Below, piece after piece: positions 49,850-58,530 of a stretch of 64,000 bases of DNA. Each line of letters opens with the position of its first letter. The stretch's first letter is position 1. The notes beneath the pieces were generated by a model. It was given only the letters and a program-made list of their open reading frames with translations, was not told the origin of the DNA and did not search any database. The position numbers were made by a program, and so were the translations under genes. This DNA is from UBA2979 sp963694535 (GTDB lineage Bacteria > Chloroflexota > Dehalococcoidia > UBA2979), in contig CAVODE010000001.1 in NCBI GenBank assembly GCA_963694535.1, forward strand, positions 29,388-93,387, in the 5' to 3' direction.

Positions 49850-50593
49850 ATGTCTGGCGCGAATGATATAGGCCCATATGTAGAACTCAATCGAGACGAA
49901 TTAGGTGTGTACACAATCACACTAAATCGCCCCAACCGAATAAACGCCATCAATCTTGCGATGCGCGATGAGTTATGGCAGATTTTTTTATTACTCAGAG
50001 ATGACCCAACAGCTAAATGTGCGATTTTGAGAGGTATTGGCCTAAAGGGATTTTCTGCGGGTGCAGATATATCAGAATTTGGAAGCTCTCCGTCATTACA
50101 TGAATCTCGTGAAGCTCGTTTGAATCGAGATTTATGGGGATTAATGGCAGAACTAGACATACCCTTGATAAGTGTGCTGCACGGATTTACGTATGGTGCT
50201 GGATTGGAAATGTCTCTCTACTGCGATCTGAGAGTAGCTTCGGAAGATAGTCAGTTGGCTTTGCCTGAAGTGACACTTGGCTATATTCCATCAGCTGGAG
50301 GAACGCAAACAATTTCCCGCCATCTGAAGCAATCAGATGCGGCGCTTATGGCGATTTCTGGACTACCGATCAGCGCCGAGGCTGCATACTTGAAAGGACT
50401 AGTTCATCAAGTTGTTCCCATAGAAGAAATTGATGACGTTGCTATTGAATGGGCTCGTAAATTGGCTACGTATGATTCAGAGGTTGTTCGGGCGCTGAAA
50501 CGGACTCTCCGAGAAGGATCTGATCTCCCACTCGATGCAGCTGTCGCTGCCGAAAAAATTCAGTCTGTGAATATTGTTGCTAGGACTCAATGA
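49850..50593 (+). CDS. Enoyl-CoA hydratase/isomerase family protein
   Basis: 247-residue crotonase-fold enzyme. The oxyanion loop GFSAGADISEF is intact; GFTYGAGLEMSLYCD has the first catalytic Glu position and LALPEVTLGYIPSAGGTQ the second (PEVTLG). These residues support hydratase activity on 2-enoyl-CoA, in contrast to the gene at 48447. The C-terminal helix segment around LATYDSEVVRALKRTLREG is usual. It follows the two small paralogues and precedes the Rieske-like gene by 24 nt. Likely works with the acyl-CoA dehydrogenase/CoA transferase functions elsewhere in the window. Confidence 0.92.
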   Translation: MSGANDIGPYVELNRDELGVYTITLNRPNRINAINLAMRDELWQIFLLLRDDPTAKCAILRGIGLKGFSAGADISEFGSSPSLHESREARLNRDLWGLMAELDIPLISVLHGFTYGAGLEMSLYCDLRVASEDSQLALPEVTLGYIPSAGGTQTISRHLKQSDAALMAISGLPISAEAAYLKGLVHQVVPIEEIDDVAIEWARKLATYDSEVVRALKRTLREGSDLPLDAAVAAEKIQSVNIVARTQ

Positions 50594-50617
50594 AATAACG
50601 AGCTAGGTTATATACAT

Positions 50618-51109
50618 ATGAGTAAATTATCTAAATTGCCTTTGGGCCCGTCGGCCTTGTTTTTGACATCCTTGTTTTTTATCGGAGTTGTATTTTGGGG
50701 CTTATTCAATAAGACGGAAATCGTCGTTAAGTATGTGGATGCAGGACCAGTAGAGAGATTTGCTATTGGCCAAGTGGACCAAGTCGCGGATTTGCCACTC
50801 TATGTTATCGGCTTAGAGAACGGAACTCTTCGGGCGATTGATACACGGTTAGAGGGGAGCACTTGTCTGGCGAACTGGATGCCTGATGACCCGCGTGGTA
50901 AAAGCATTAACTATCAAGCAAGTAACGGTGTGTTTAAAGACACTTGCAGTGAAAAAATATGGGCGGCCGCTGGCCATGCTATTGGTGGTGACACTCCGTT
51001 ACGTACCCCGCATTTAGAACCGAGACCCGGCGTGGACGGGAAACAGCATATTTTCGTTGAATTTATTATTTTAGATAAGCTTCCATCGGATGAGAATTCC
51101 AAAAAATAA
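50618..51109 (+). CDS. Membrane-anchored Rieske-like protein lacking the usual cluster ligands
   Basis: 163-residue protein with an N-terminal transmembrane helix (about 14-30) and a soluble domain. The order STCLANWM, then FKDTCSEKIWAAAGHAIGGDTPLRTPH, resembles the end of Rieske folds (C-x2-H followed by G-x-GGPAPRPL-like), but the C-x-H and C-x2-H cluster ligands are not complete: Cys-Ser-Glu-Lys replaces Cys-x2-His. I therefore infer a Rieske-type fold that may not bind 2Fe-2S. It is 24 nt after the hydratase gene and 92 nt before the sulfurtransferase gene. Electron-transfer function is doubtful. Confidence 0.55.
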   Translation: MSKLSKLPLGPSALFLTSLFFIGVVFWGLFNKTEIVVKYVDAGPVERFAIGQVDQVADLPLYVIGLENGTLRAIDTRLEGSTCLANWMPDDPRGKSINYQASNGVFKDTCSEKIWAAAGHAIGGDTPLRTPHLEPRPGVDGKQHIFVEFIILDKLPSDENSKK

Positions 51110-51201
51110 AATAGTGCTAAATTCAAAGAACTTCATTCGTAGCGTTTAGGTAGTTAGAATGACAGAGTGATCGGCTTTGCAAAGCCAGTATGGAGTACGT
51201 A

Positions 51202-52023
51202 ATGACAACTAAGACAAATTCTTCAATGCTTGTGACTACTGATTGGTTGGCCAACCAGCTGGAAAACCTCGACTTTGTATTGATTGATGCGGGTGAACCA
51301 GATGCTTACAGGCGCGCTCATATACCAGGAGCGGTTGGCGTAGCTCACCCGTATTTAAAGGGTAAGGGAAGCGATTTGGTCATGGATGCAGGCGATTTTG
51401 AGAAACTTGCTCGACGGTGGGGCATTTCCAATGACACACCGGTAGTCATATATGATGACAATGCTTCACTTCATGCCGCTCGTGTATGGTGGGTTTTTCA
51501 ATATTTCGGCCATTTGAATGTCAAAGTCGTTGATGGAGGCTTTAACGCTTGGCTTGATGAAGGCAGACCTATTACTTCAAAGAGCCCAAGACCTGAGGCT
51601 GGATCGTTTAACGCTTCTGTTCAGTCGGAACAGGTATGTCTGATTGAAGAATTAAAAACCCGAGTGAATTCAGATGCTGCGCCGGCTATTTGGGATACCC
51701 GCTCGGACGCAGAGTGGGAGGGCACCGAGACACGTGGTAACGATCGTAGCGGTCGGGTTCCTGGGGCGATTCATCTTGAGTGGCGCCACCTCATGCAGGG
51801 CCCTCCAGCTAGACGATTTAAGCCTCTTGAAGAAATCCGAAGCACCTTGGTTGATGCGGGGCTCAATCCAGACAGTGAAACAGTCACCTACTGCCAATCT
51901 GGTATACGAGGAGCGTTTGGTCATTTCATTCTGGCACTTCTCGGGAATGAGTCAGTACGAAACTATGATGGTTCCATGTCAGAGTGGACAGGTGATCCAA
52001 ATGCGCCACTGGTGCTGGAGTAG
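51202..52023 (+). CDS. Two-domain rhodanese sulfurtransferase (thiosulfate/3-mercaptopyruvate type)
   Basis: 273-residue sulfurtransferase with two rhodanese domains. The N-terminal domain (about 5-125) contains LIDAGEPDAYRRAHIPGAV and is probably inactive. The C-terminal domain (about 145-270) has IWDTRSDAEWEGTE, RVPGAIHLEW and the active-site loop YCQSGIRGAF, whose Cys takes sulfur from the donor. The ATG at 51202 is chosen because GGAG ends 6 nt before it; an upstream in-frame ATG at 51190 is possible. The loop CQSGIR is nearer to thiosulfate sulfurtransferases than to mercaptopyruvate (CGSGVT-like) types. Confidence 0.92.
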   Translation: MTTKTNSSMLVTTDWLANQLENLDFVLIDAGEPDAYRRAHIPGAVGVAHPYLKGKGSDLVMDAGDFEKLARRWGISNDTPVVIYDDNASLHAARVWWVFQYFGHLNVKVVDGGFNAWLDEGRPITSKSPRPEAGSFNASVQSEQVCLIEELKTRVNSDAAPAIWDTRSDAEWEGTETRGNDRSGRVPGAIHLEWRHLMQGPPARRFKPLEEIRSTLVDAGLNPDSETVTYCQSGIRGAFGHFILALLGNESVRNYDGSMSEWTGDPNAPLVLE

Positions 52024-52029
52024 TCCAGA

Positions 52030-52950
52030 CTAAATTTTATATCTTAGCCAGGTAACTGTCTGAGTAAGCCCGTTTTGAAGATCTGTTTTGGGCTTCCATC
52101 CCCAGAGTTGTTGTGCTTTCTCACTAGACAGAAATGATCGGGCAACATCGCCCGCCCGAGCCGGCTGGTAGACTGGCATTTTGCTATATCCGGTGATTTC
52201 TTTGAGCGCATTAAATATTTGATTGGTACTTGTTTCAACACCCGTTCCGGCAAGACAGATACCCGGATCCTCTACACCCGCTTTTATCAAGATCTCCACT
52301 ATGTCATCCACAAAAATATAGTCGCGAGTATCTTCACCGGTTCCAAATATTGTCACGGTCTCATTGGCGAGCATGAGCGCGCCAAATATAGCGACTACGC
52401 CAGCTTCACCTAGATGGCTTTGCTCGGGTCCATATATATTTGCCGGTCGAATAATGGATACTTGTGTACTGGATTGGTTCGTGAGTACACGGATGTAATT
52501 CTCAACTGCTAATTTCGATACTCCGTATATTGACTGGGGATTCTGAATAGTGCGCTCTGTATACGGCAGTGAAGATTCCTCCCCATACATAGCACCGCCA
52601 GTTGACGTAAAGACGAGACGCGGCGTTTCGATATCGGTGACTATTTGCGTGAGTCCCACAGACGCTTCAACGTTCTGAACCACGTCAGCTATTGGCTCTC
52701 TTGAAGACACGGCTACAGATGTTTGAGCCGCTAAATGAAAGACTATGTCAGGTTTGACCTGCATTAGAATCGATCGTATTTTTTTAAAGTCTCTTAGATC
52801 TTCGGTAAATTCTGTCCAGTGTGCTGGTGGTTGGGTTCTTTTTTTCAGGTCTATGCCGGTGACACTATATCCTTCTTGCACTAGCTGCTCAATCAGATGC
52901 CCGGCGACAAATCCTGTTGATCCAGTCACAACTGCTGATTTATTTGTCAT
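52030..52950 (-). CDS. NAD-dependent epimerase/dehydratase (GDP-mannose 4,6-dehydratase-like)
   Basis: 306-residue extended SDR that alters nucleotide-sugars. The Rossmann motif is GSTGFVAGHLIEQL, the strand-4 motif HLAAQTSVAVS matches sugar epimerases, and the catalytic Tyr-Lys is in SIYGVSKLAVENY. FTSTGGAMYGEESS and RPANIYGPEQSHLGEAG line the nucleotide-sugar site. It resembles GDP-mannose 4,6-dehydratase/GDP-6-deoxy-lyxo-hexulose reductase types but exact reaction is not decidable. It is convergent with the sulfurtransferase gene and isolated from other sugar genes. Confidence 0.9.
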   Translation of the reverse strand: MTNKSAVVTGSTGFVAGHLIEQLVQEGYSVTGIDLKKRTQPPAHWTEFTEDLRDFKKIRSILMQVKPDIVFHLAAQTSVAVSSREPIADVVQNVEASVGLTQIVTDIETPRLVFTSTGGAMYGEESSLPYTERTIQNPQSIYGVSKLAVENYIRVLTNQSSTQVSIIRPANIYGPEQSHLGEAGVVAIFGALMLANETVTIFGTGEDTRDYIFVDDIVEILIKAGVEDPGICLAGTGVETSTNQIFNALKEITGYSKMPVYQPARAGDVARSFLSSEKAQQLWGWKPKTDLQNGLTQTVTWLRYKI

Positions 52951-53195
52951 TGCCTACCTACTTACTGAATACTCATATATTTCTAATCTTAGTATCTTTA
53001 GTCTTTCGCTGAAATAGAAGCAATTTCTTGAAGCCAGATTAGACTTTCTTGTAGTATAGTTAAAACATCAGTAGAAAATTCCCGCTGGGGGGGCCATTAC
53101 TGGCTGAGATTCTTGTTAATCAAGGACAACCCCAAAAACCTGAACTCGGTAATTCGAGCGGAGGAAAGCGGCAAGACAGTTCACTCGAAATTAGA

Positions 53196-53393
53196 GTGCC
53201 TTTTGATCTAGCCACGAACCTCACAACGAAAATAACCGTCTCAGAATCTGCTTCTCTATCGGGGGTAAATGCGGAGAGGTTATTTGGAATGATCAGAGAA
53301 ACTCTATCATCAGGTATAAATTCAATGCGTGCTCACATAAAAGGCGCTCATATCGTGCGTGATATGAATTCTCTTGCAAATAAATTCAGATAG
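53196..53393 (+). CDS. Small hypothetical protein (start uncertain)
   Basis: 65-residue ORF from a GTG at 53196 to a stop 29 nt before the ABC permease. The frame stays open upstream for 32 codons from a CTG at 53100-53102, and residues before the GTG (DSSLEIRVPFDLATN) read smoothly, so the real protein may be up to 97 residues with an unusual start such as CTG. No ATG, GTG or TTG is present in that extension. Helical C-terminus (GMIRETLSSGINSMRAHIKG) with no motif. A possible promoter lies at about 53028-53057 (TTGAAG, 18 nt, TAGTAT). Role unknown; it may belong to the transporter operon. Confidence 0.5.
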   Translation: MPFDLATNLTTKITVSESASLSGVNAERLFGMIRETLSSGINSMRAHIKGAHIVRDMNSLANKFR

Positions 53394-53422
53394 ACCAATA
53401 GAAATAATAAGTAAGCAGTGGT

Positions 53423-54196
53423 ATGAGACACGTAAGTAATATTTCCCCCTCAATCTCGGTGATTATTTTGATTATTTTTTTTTGGGAAGTAGCGGTTAAA
53501 TTTTGGGATATTCCTCGAGGAATTTTGCCGGCGCCAAGCCAAATTATGGGTGAAGCTTTCCGTCTTCGTAGCGTTTTGTTGGGTCACGCCCTAACGACTG
53601 TTACTGAAGCACTGGGAGGTTTGATTCTTGCGATTTTCGTCGGCGCTATAGTAGGTGCCCTTATTTCAAGTTTCGGCTTTATCCGACGGGCTTTTTTACC
53701 AATTCTCGTTATCACACAAAATATTCCAATGATGGTGTTAGCTCCGCTAATTGTTGTTTGGTTCGGTTTTGGCATTCAACCCAAGATTGGAATAGTAACG
53801 CTGGTTTGTTTTTTTCCAATTGCTATTAATACGGCGGATGCGTTGATGAGATCTGACCAGGAATTACTTGAATTACTTAAATCTATGGGTGCTACACGCT
53901 GGCAATTATTGAGATTGGTGAGAATCCCTCAGGCACTTCCGGCTTTTTTTTCTGGACTCCAAATTGCAGCAACTTATGCGATTCTTGGAGCTGTATTTAG
54001 TGAGTTTGCCGGAGGTACTTCAGGCCTGTGGTTGTTCATTGGTCGTTCACAGCGAGCTTACCGAACAGATCAAATGTTCGTAGCTGTCGTTTTAATTGCT
54101 CTTTTAAGTATTTGTTTATTTTTACTAGTTCGCTGGCTTGCCCGGGTAGCGATGCCTTGGCATAGCTCAGAGGGCGCTATGTATGCAGATAAATAA
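53423..54196 (+). CDS. ABC transporter permease, ThiX/SsuC/RibX-like
   Basis: 257-residue inner-membrane permease with six predicted helices of the BPD_transp_1 type. The cytoplasmic EAA loop is LLELLKSMGATRWQLLRLVRIPQALPAFFSGLQ, which contacts the ATPase. ILPAPSQIMGEA in the N-terminal region is characteristic of nitrate/sulfonate/taurine/thiamine-precursor permeases. It precedes the solute-binding protein gene by 38 nt and the ATPase gene is third. The set TM domain, binding protein, ATPase is complete. Confidence 0.92.
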   Translation: MRHVSNISPSISVIILIIFFWEVAVKFWDIPRGILPAPSQIMGEAFRLRSVLLGHALTTVTEALGGLILAIFVGAIVGALISSFGFIRRAFLPILVITQNIPMMVLAPLIVVWFGFGIQPKIGIVTLVCFFPIAINTADALMRSDQELLELLKSMGATRWQLLRLVRIPQALPAFFSGLQIAATYAILGAVFSEFAGGTSGLWLFIGRSQRAYRTDQMFVAVVLIALLSICLFLLVRWLARVAMPWHSSEGAMYADK

Positions 54197-54234
54197 AAGA
54201 AAACAGGCATGAAGTCAATGAAGGGATACGAGTA

Positions 54235-55236
54235 ATGAATATCAGGAAAAGGACGACACTCTATGTCGGCTTGTTTTGTATGTTGATGTTGGGACTTACT
54301 GCATGCAGTGGCAGTGATGACCCAGCGGAAATGCGTGAAGTAACGCTTATGCTCGATTGGACGCCGAATACTAATCATGCAGGTATCTATCTAGCCAAGC
54401 ATAAAGGTTGGTTCGAGAATGAAGGGATTGACCTGACTATTATTGAACCGGCTGCGGTCGGAGTTGAGGCAGCAGTAGGAGCAGGTACTGCACATTTTGG
54501 TTTCTCGTATTCTGAATATTTGCTCCCCGCACGGAATGCGGGTATTAAGGCATTATCGGTAGCTGCAGTGGTTCCTCATAATGACTCAAGCCTAATGTTG
54601 TTGAACTCCTCTGGGGTTACGCGACCGCGAGAGTTGGAAGGTAAATTGTATGGAGGCTGGGGTGGTGCTCTTGAAACGCATCTTATCAAAACCTTAGTGA
54701 CTTGTGACGGTGGCGACGCGAGCACACTTGAGTTTGTCGAAGTTGGTAACGTCCCTGCTGTAGAGAGCATGGAGGCTGGCAGATTTGACTTTGTCTGGGA
54801 GTTTGAAGGCTGGGGTGTAATTCGTTCCAGAGAGCTTCTTGGCCGCGATGTAACGACTCTTAGATTCATTGATTACTTAAACTGTATTCCAGACTGGTAT
54901 ACACCAATTTTGATAACGGGTGACTCGCTGGCTACGGATAACCCAGAGCTAGTAAAAGATTTTTTGAAAGTCGCAAGCAAAGGTTACAACGAAGCTATGA
55001 AGAGTCCAAGTGACTCTGCTGAAGCTCTCTTGGCGTTGGCTCCAGAACTTGATTCAACCTTGGTGAAACTCGCTACTGAATATCATGCAGATAAATATCG
55101 TGACGGTGACATAGCTTGGGGGACCCAAGACGAATCGGTATGGCAAGACTTCACTTCATTTCTTTTAGAGGCAGAATATTTGGAGCTAGCGCCAGATTTG
55201 GCAAGTGCATGGACGAATGAATTCCTTCCCGACTAA
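54235..55236 (+). CDS. NMT1/THI5-type solute-binding lipoprotein (ThiY/RibY-like)
   Basis: 333-residue lipoprotein. The lipobox LTAC puts the lipid Cys at residue 24. The mature start LMLDWTPNTNHAGIYLAKHKGWFENEGIDL is the typical NMT1/ThiY/RibY signature, so the cargo may be a thiamine pyrimidine precursor, riboflavin or a related heteroaromatic compound. Chloroflexi are known to carry RibXY for riboflavin uptake; which of these cargoes is used here is not decidable. It sits between its permease and ATPase genes. Confidence 0.9.
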   Translation: MNIRKRTTLYVGLFCMLMLGLTACSGSDDPAEMREVTLMLDWTPNTNHAGIYLAKHKGWFENEGIDLTIIEPAAVGVEAAVGAGTAHFGFSYSEYLLPARNAGIKALSVAAVVPHNDSSLMLLNSSGVTRPRELEGKLYGGWGGALETHLIKTLVTCDGGDASTLEFVEVGNVPAVESMEAGRFDFVWEFEGWGVIRSRELLGRDVTTLRFIDYLNCIPDWYTPILITGDSLATDNPELVKDFLKVASKGYNEAMKSPSDSAEALLALAPELDSTLVKLATEYHADKYRDGDIAWGTQDESVWQDFTSFLLEAEYLELAPDLASAWTNEFLPD

Positions 55237-55248
55237 TATATTCTGAAT

Positions 55249-56016
55249 ATGAATGCTATAGATGTTCGAGGATTGACTCATCAATTTAATCAAAATAGTG
55301 GGAAGGTCTCATCTCCCACTATTTTAGCGATTAACGATCTCTCCTTTTCAGTTATGAAAGGTGAATTTGTGGCCGTTGTTGGCCCAAGCGGGTGCGGCAA
55401 AAGCACGTTACTACGTATTTTATCAGGGTTAATTCACCCGACTGGAGGTGAGGTTTTTATAAAAGGGCATAAGCTTGCTGATTCCAATCCTACTGCCTAC
55501 ATGCCGCAGCGAGATCTTTTGTTGCCATGGCTGAATGTACAGGAAAATGCAATGCTCGGAGCGAGATTAGCAAGAGTAGATAAAAAGGAAATTGAATCGA
55601 AATTACCACAATTATTCAAGCAGTTTGGATTGGATGGATTCCAAGAATCATGGCCTTCCCAGTTATCGGGTGGTATGCGCCAACGGTTAGCACTGCTCAG
55701 AACCTTTCTAATGCCTCGAGATATAATTCTGCTTGACGAACCATTTGGTTCTCTCGATGCTATCACTCGCCGTGACATGCATGACTGGCTTCAAAGGGTT
55801 TTAGATTTGGACCAGAGATCATTATTACTGGTTACACACGATGTTGACGAAGCGTTAATGCTGGCAGATCGTGTACTTGTGATGACAAATCGCCCAGGTA
55901 AAATTCTTGCGGAGGTTGAAGTTGAATTTCCCCGCCCAAGATCTACACAAACGTTAACTCTTCCAAAATTTACGGAGTTGAAGGAATTGCTTCTGCACAG
56001 TTTGGCTGAGGCCTAG
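55249..56016 (+). CDS. ABC transporter ATP-binding protein, ThiZ/SsuB-like
   Basis: 255-residue ATPase of the nitrate/sulfonate/thiamine-precursor class. Walker A GPSGCGKST, Q-loop YMPQRDLLLPWLNV, signature LSGGMRQRLALLRTFL, Walker B ILLDEPFGSLD and the switch His in VTHDVDEALML are intact. MPQRDLLLPWLNV is typical of the SsuB/ThiZ/TauB types. It starts 12 nt after the binding-protein stop without a clear Shine-Dalgarno, consistent with co-translation. It ends the operon; the next gene is convergent. Confidence 0.93.
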   Translation: MNAIDVRGLTHQFNQNSGKVSSPTILAINDLSFSVMKGEFVAVVGPSGCGKSTLLRILSGLIHPTGGEVFIKGHKLADSNPTAYMPQRDLLLPWLNVQENAMLGARLARVDKKEIESKLPQLFKQFGLDGFQESWPSQLSGGMRQRLALLRTFLMPRDIILLDEPFGSLDAITRRDMHDWLQRVLDLDQRSLLLVTHDVDEALMLADRVLVMTNRPGKILAEVEVEFPRPRSTQTLTLPKFTELKELLLHSLAEA

Positions 56017-56023
56017 CCGCCAT

Positions 56024-57376
56024 TTAGACTAATGTTTCGCAAAGTTCCATTACTTCGTTAATATCTGCAATTGTGTCCAGTGCCATTGTCGATGTATATA
56101 GTTTCTGGCTTCGAGATGAACCTATTAGCCCTTCTGTTAGCCGCTGGTATTTTTGTTCTAAATCAATATCGGTAAGCGGGTTGGAAGGTGAGCCGGTCGC
56201 ATGCTTAACTTCTGTCGTGTAAATATTTCCTTGTTTGGTGGTGATAGTAGCTTCAGCTTGATTTTCAGCGTATTCAGTATTTATCGACGCTGTCACCAAA
56301 TCGCGGATATTGCTAATCTCTTTGTCGAGGACCCGCTCATCAGTAAATTGTGCGTCCGTGCCGGCTCCGTCAACTAATGCCGCAGCGGCACAATGCTGAA
56401 ACGAAAACTTGGCATCTAGTCCAGTCGTTGGAGTTGGTCGATTCATTAGTTCGAAGACCAGTGGATTTACCTTTAGGTCGATACTTCTGACGTGTTCTGG
56501 AGATAATTGATTTTCTTCGCGTAGTTTAATCACGGCGTCCTGAATAGGGTGGGAGACAACTCCGTTTGCGTATGGTTTCAACCCGTTGTTTAATAACTCC
56601 CAATCTTCTCCGAATCCTGCGACGAGTTTTTGACTATCGTGTCCGTTAGGTGAATAGACAGTCCACCAACCTCGACGACCACTAAAGATGGTAGTTGGAC
56701 CACTGAATCCTTTCTTCACCAGTAATGCAGAATTCGCACCAGATGCGGCGGCGTGTCCCGCATGCATAGGTTTTCCAGCTGTACCAAATGTTTCACGGAT
56801 ACCGGCTGATTGAGTTCCAGCTAGCCCGAGTGCTTGAATTGTCTCAGTTTCGCTTAAACCAAGCAGCTTTGCTGCTCCGGCTGCAGCTCCAAAAACACCC
56901 GCAGTTCCGGTAATGTGCCAACCCATGTCATAGTGCCACGGATGGACTGACATTGCAGCACGGCAAGCTATTTCAAGACCTATGATTCCGGCTTCTAGCA
57001 CTGAAGCTCCTGATGAATTCAGTGCTTGTCCCACGGCCAGAACTGCCGGCCATACAGGGGCAGATGGGTGGAGTACGGTAGGAAAGTGCGTGTCATCAAA
57101 GTCTTGCAAATGGCCAAGATATCCATTGGCAAACGCTGCTTGATAAATACTTACTTTACTTTTTTTGCTAATAATAGAGGCGCGTGAATTCCCACCCTCT
57201 TCATCGATTAAATTAAAAAGTGCTGATGCTGTGCTGTGCTGTGATGCTGATAGTGAGACGGCAAGAAGATTGACAAGTGTCCGTTTAGCCTCGTATTGAA
57301 TAGTAAATTCTATCGAGCTGAGTTCGGTACTGGTGATAAATTCTGCCAGCCGTGCCTCAATGTTAAGAGTGGCCAT
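56024..57376 (-). CDS. MmgE/PrpD-family protein
   Basis: 450-residue protein of the 2-methylcitrate dehydratase/cis-aconitate decarboxylase fold. The all-helical N-terminal domain shows ANGYLGHLQDFDDTHFPTVLHPSAPVWPAVLAVGQ, with the His/Asp active-site region, and AGTQSAGIRETFGTAGKPMHAGHAAASGANSALL. The smaller C-terminal domain follows. Family members include MmgE, PrpD, aconitate decarboxylase and iminodisuccinate epimerase; activity is not predictable by sequence alone. AAGGA lies before the ATG. It converges on the ThiXYZ-like operon 8 nt away and is divergent from the esterase gene. Confidence 0.9.
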   Translation of the reverse strand: MATLNIEARLAEFITSTELSSIEFTIQYEAKRTLVNLLAVSLSASQHSTASALFNLIDEEGGNSRASIISKKSKVSIYQAAFANGYLGHLQDFDDTHFPTVLHPSAPVWPAVLAVGQALNSSGASVLEAGIIGLEIACRAAMSVHPWHYDMGWHITGTAGVFGAAAGAAKLLGLSETETIQALGLAGTQSAGIRETFGTAGKPMHAGHAAASGANSALLVKKGFSGPTTIFSGRRGWWTVYSPNGHDSQKLVAGFGEDWELLNNGLKPYANGVVSHPIQDAVIKLREENQLSPEHVRSIDLKVNPLVFELMNRPTPTTGLDAKFSFQHCAAAALVDGAGTDAQFTDERVLDKEISNIRDLVTASINTEYAENQAEATITTKQGNIYTTEVKHATGSPSNPLTDIDLEQKYQRLTEGLIGSSRSQKLYTSTMALDTIADINEVMELCETLV

Positions 57377-57506
57377 AATTTTCCTTAAGTGAGTTTTGAT
57401 GACTTAGATATCGAGAGTAATTGTACGATGAAATTATGACCAACGACTGTGTCAGCGACTATGATCACTTCCTGCTAACTAACAAATTGTATGAAAGGTT
57501 ATCGTT

Positions 57507-58433
57507 GTGACTCTTGATCCTATCGCTTTAAAATTCCTAAAAGATGCAGCTGCTTTAGGTGCGCCTCCAATCGGCGAACTTGAGCCAGCTCAGGTACGAG
57601 CTGGTGTTAAGGCCTCTGGGAAGGGACCTGGTCCCGAAATATATTCCATGGAAGACATGGAGATGGCCGGCCCTGAGGGACCAATTCCGGTCAGAATATA
57701 TCGGCCATCGGAGAAGACAAACCTTCCGGCTCTTGTATATTTCCATGGGGGGGGCTGGGTTATTGGAGATATCGATTGGAATGACGGAATGTGTCGACAA
57801 ATCTCTGACCAAGCGAACTGTGTGGTGATTTCTGTTGAGTATCGTTTGGCTCCGGAAGATGTGTACCCTGCCGCCGCAGATGACGCGTACGCTGCAACTG
57901 TTTGGGCGGTACAGAATGCAAAGCGATTAGAAATCGATGAAGAAAGAATCGCGGTGGGTGGATGGAGCGCCGGAGCTACTTTAGCTGCTGTTGTTTGTCT
58001 GATGCTTAGAGACAGAGGCGGTCCAAAAGTACTGCATCAGTTATTGATATGTCCAGCTACTGATTCTGCGATGGACACAGAGTCATACCTCACTCGCGCA
58101 GAGGGATTCGGTCTAACTGCGGACACGATGGAATGGTTCTGGAATTATTATGATCCGGCTGGAAGACGAGCTGAGCCGTACGCCTCGCCATTACTCGCAG
58201 ATGACCTGTCTCAGTTACCGAGTGCACATGTGATTACAGCTGATTATGACCCACTTCGCGACGAGGGTATTGCCTATGCCGAGGCTTTGGATTTTGCTGG
58301 CGTAGATGTCATAGTTAAGAATTATGAAGGACAAATACACACGTTTGTTCGAGAGACGGATATTTTTCCCATGGGTGCTCAGGCGTTGGCAGATGCTTCA
58401 AACGTGCTCCGTGATAAGTTCGAAGCATCATAA
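57507..58433 (+). CDS. Alpha/beta hydrolase, hormone-sensitive lipase family esterase
   Basis: 308-residue carboxylesterase of the HSL (family IV) type. The oxyanion motif YFHGGGW is at about residue 75, the nucleophile elbow is VGGWSAGATLA (GxSAG, Ser about 155), the acid is in ADYDPLRDEG, and the His is in YEGQIHTF. No signal peptide. The GTG start at 57507 has GAAAGG about 9 nt upstream. These enzymes hydrolyse short to medium acyl esters. It is divergent from MmgE/PrpD over 130 nt and precedes the DppB-like permease by about 97 nt. Confidence 0.93.
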   Translation: MTLDPIALKFLKDAAALGAPPIGELEPAQVRAGVKASGKGPGPEIYSMEDMEMAGPEGPIPVRIYRPSEKTNLPALVYFHGGGWVIGDIDWNDGMCRQISDQANCVVISVEYRLAPEDVYPAAADDAYAATVWAVQNAKRLEIDEERIAVGGWSAGATLAAVVCLMLRDRGGPKVLHQLLICPATDSAMDTESYLTRAEGFGLTADTMEWFWNYYDPAGRRAEPYASPLLADDLSQLPSAHVITADYDPLRDEGIAYAEALDFAGVDVIVKNYEGQIHTFVRETDIFPMGAQALADASNVLRDKFEAS

Positions 58434-58530
58434 TTTGTTGAGTAAATTGCTGTTGTTAATTACCTAACAGAATCATTTTTTTGTGCTACGCTTTCGCTTG
58501 CTAATAATAATTGAGGCATGAGGGGGCCGA

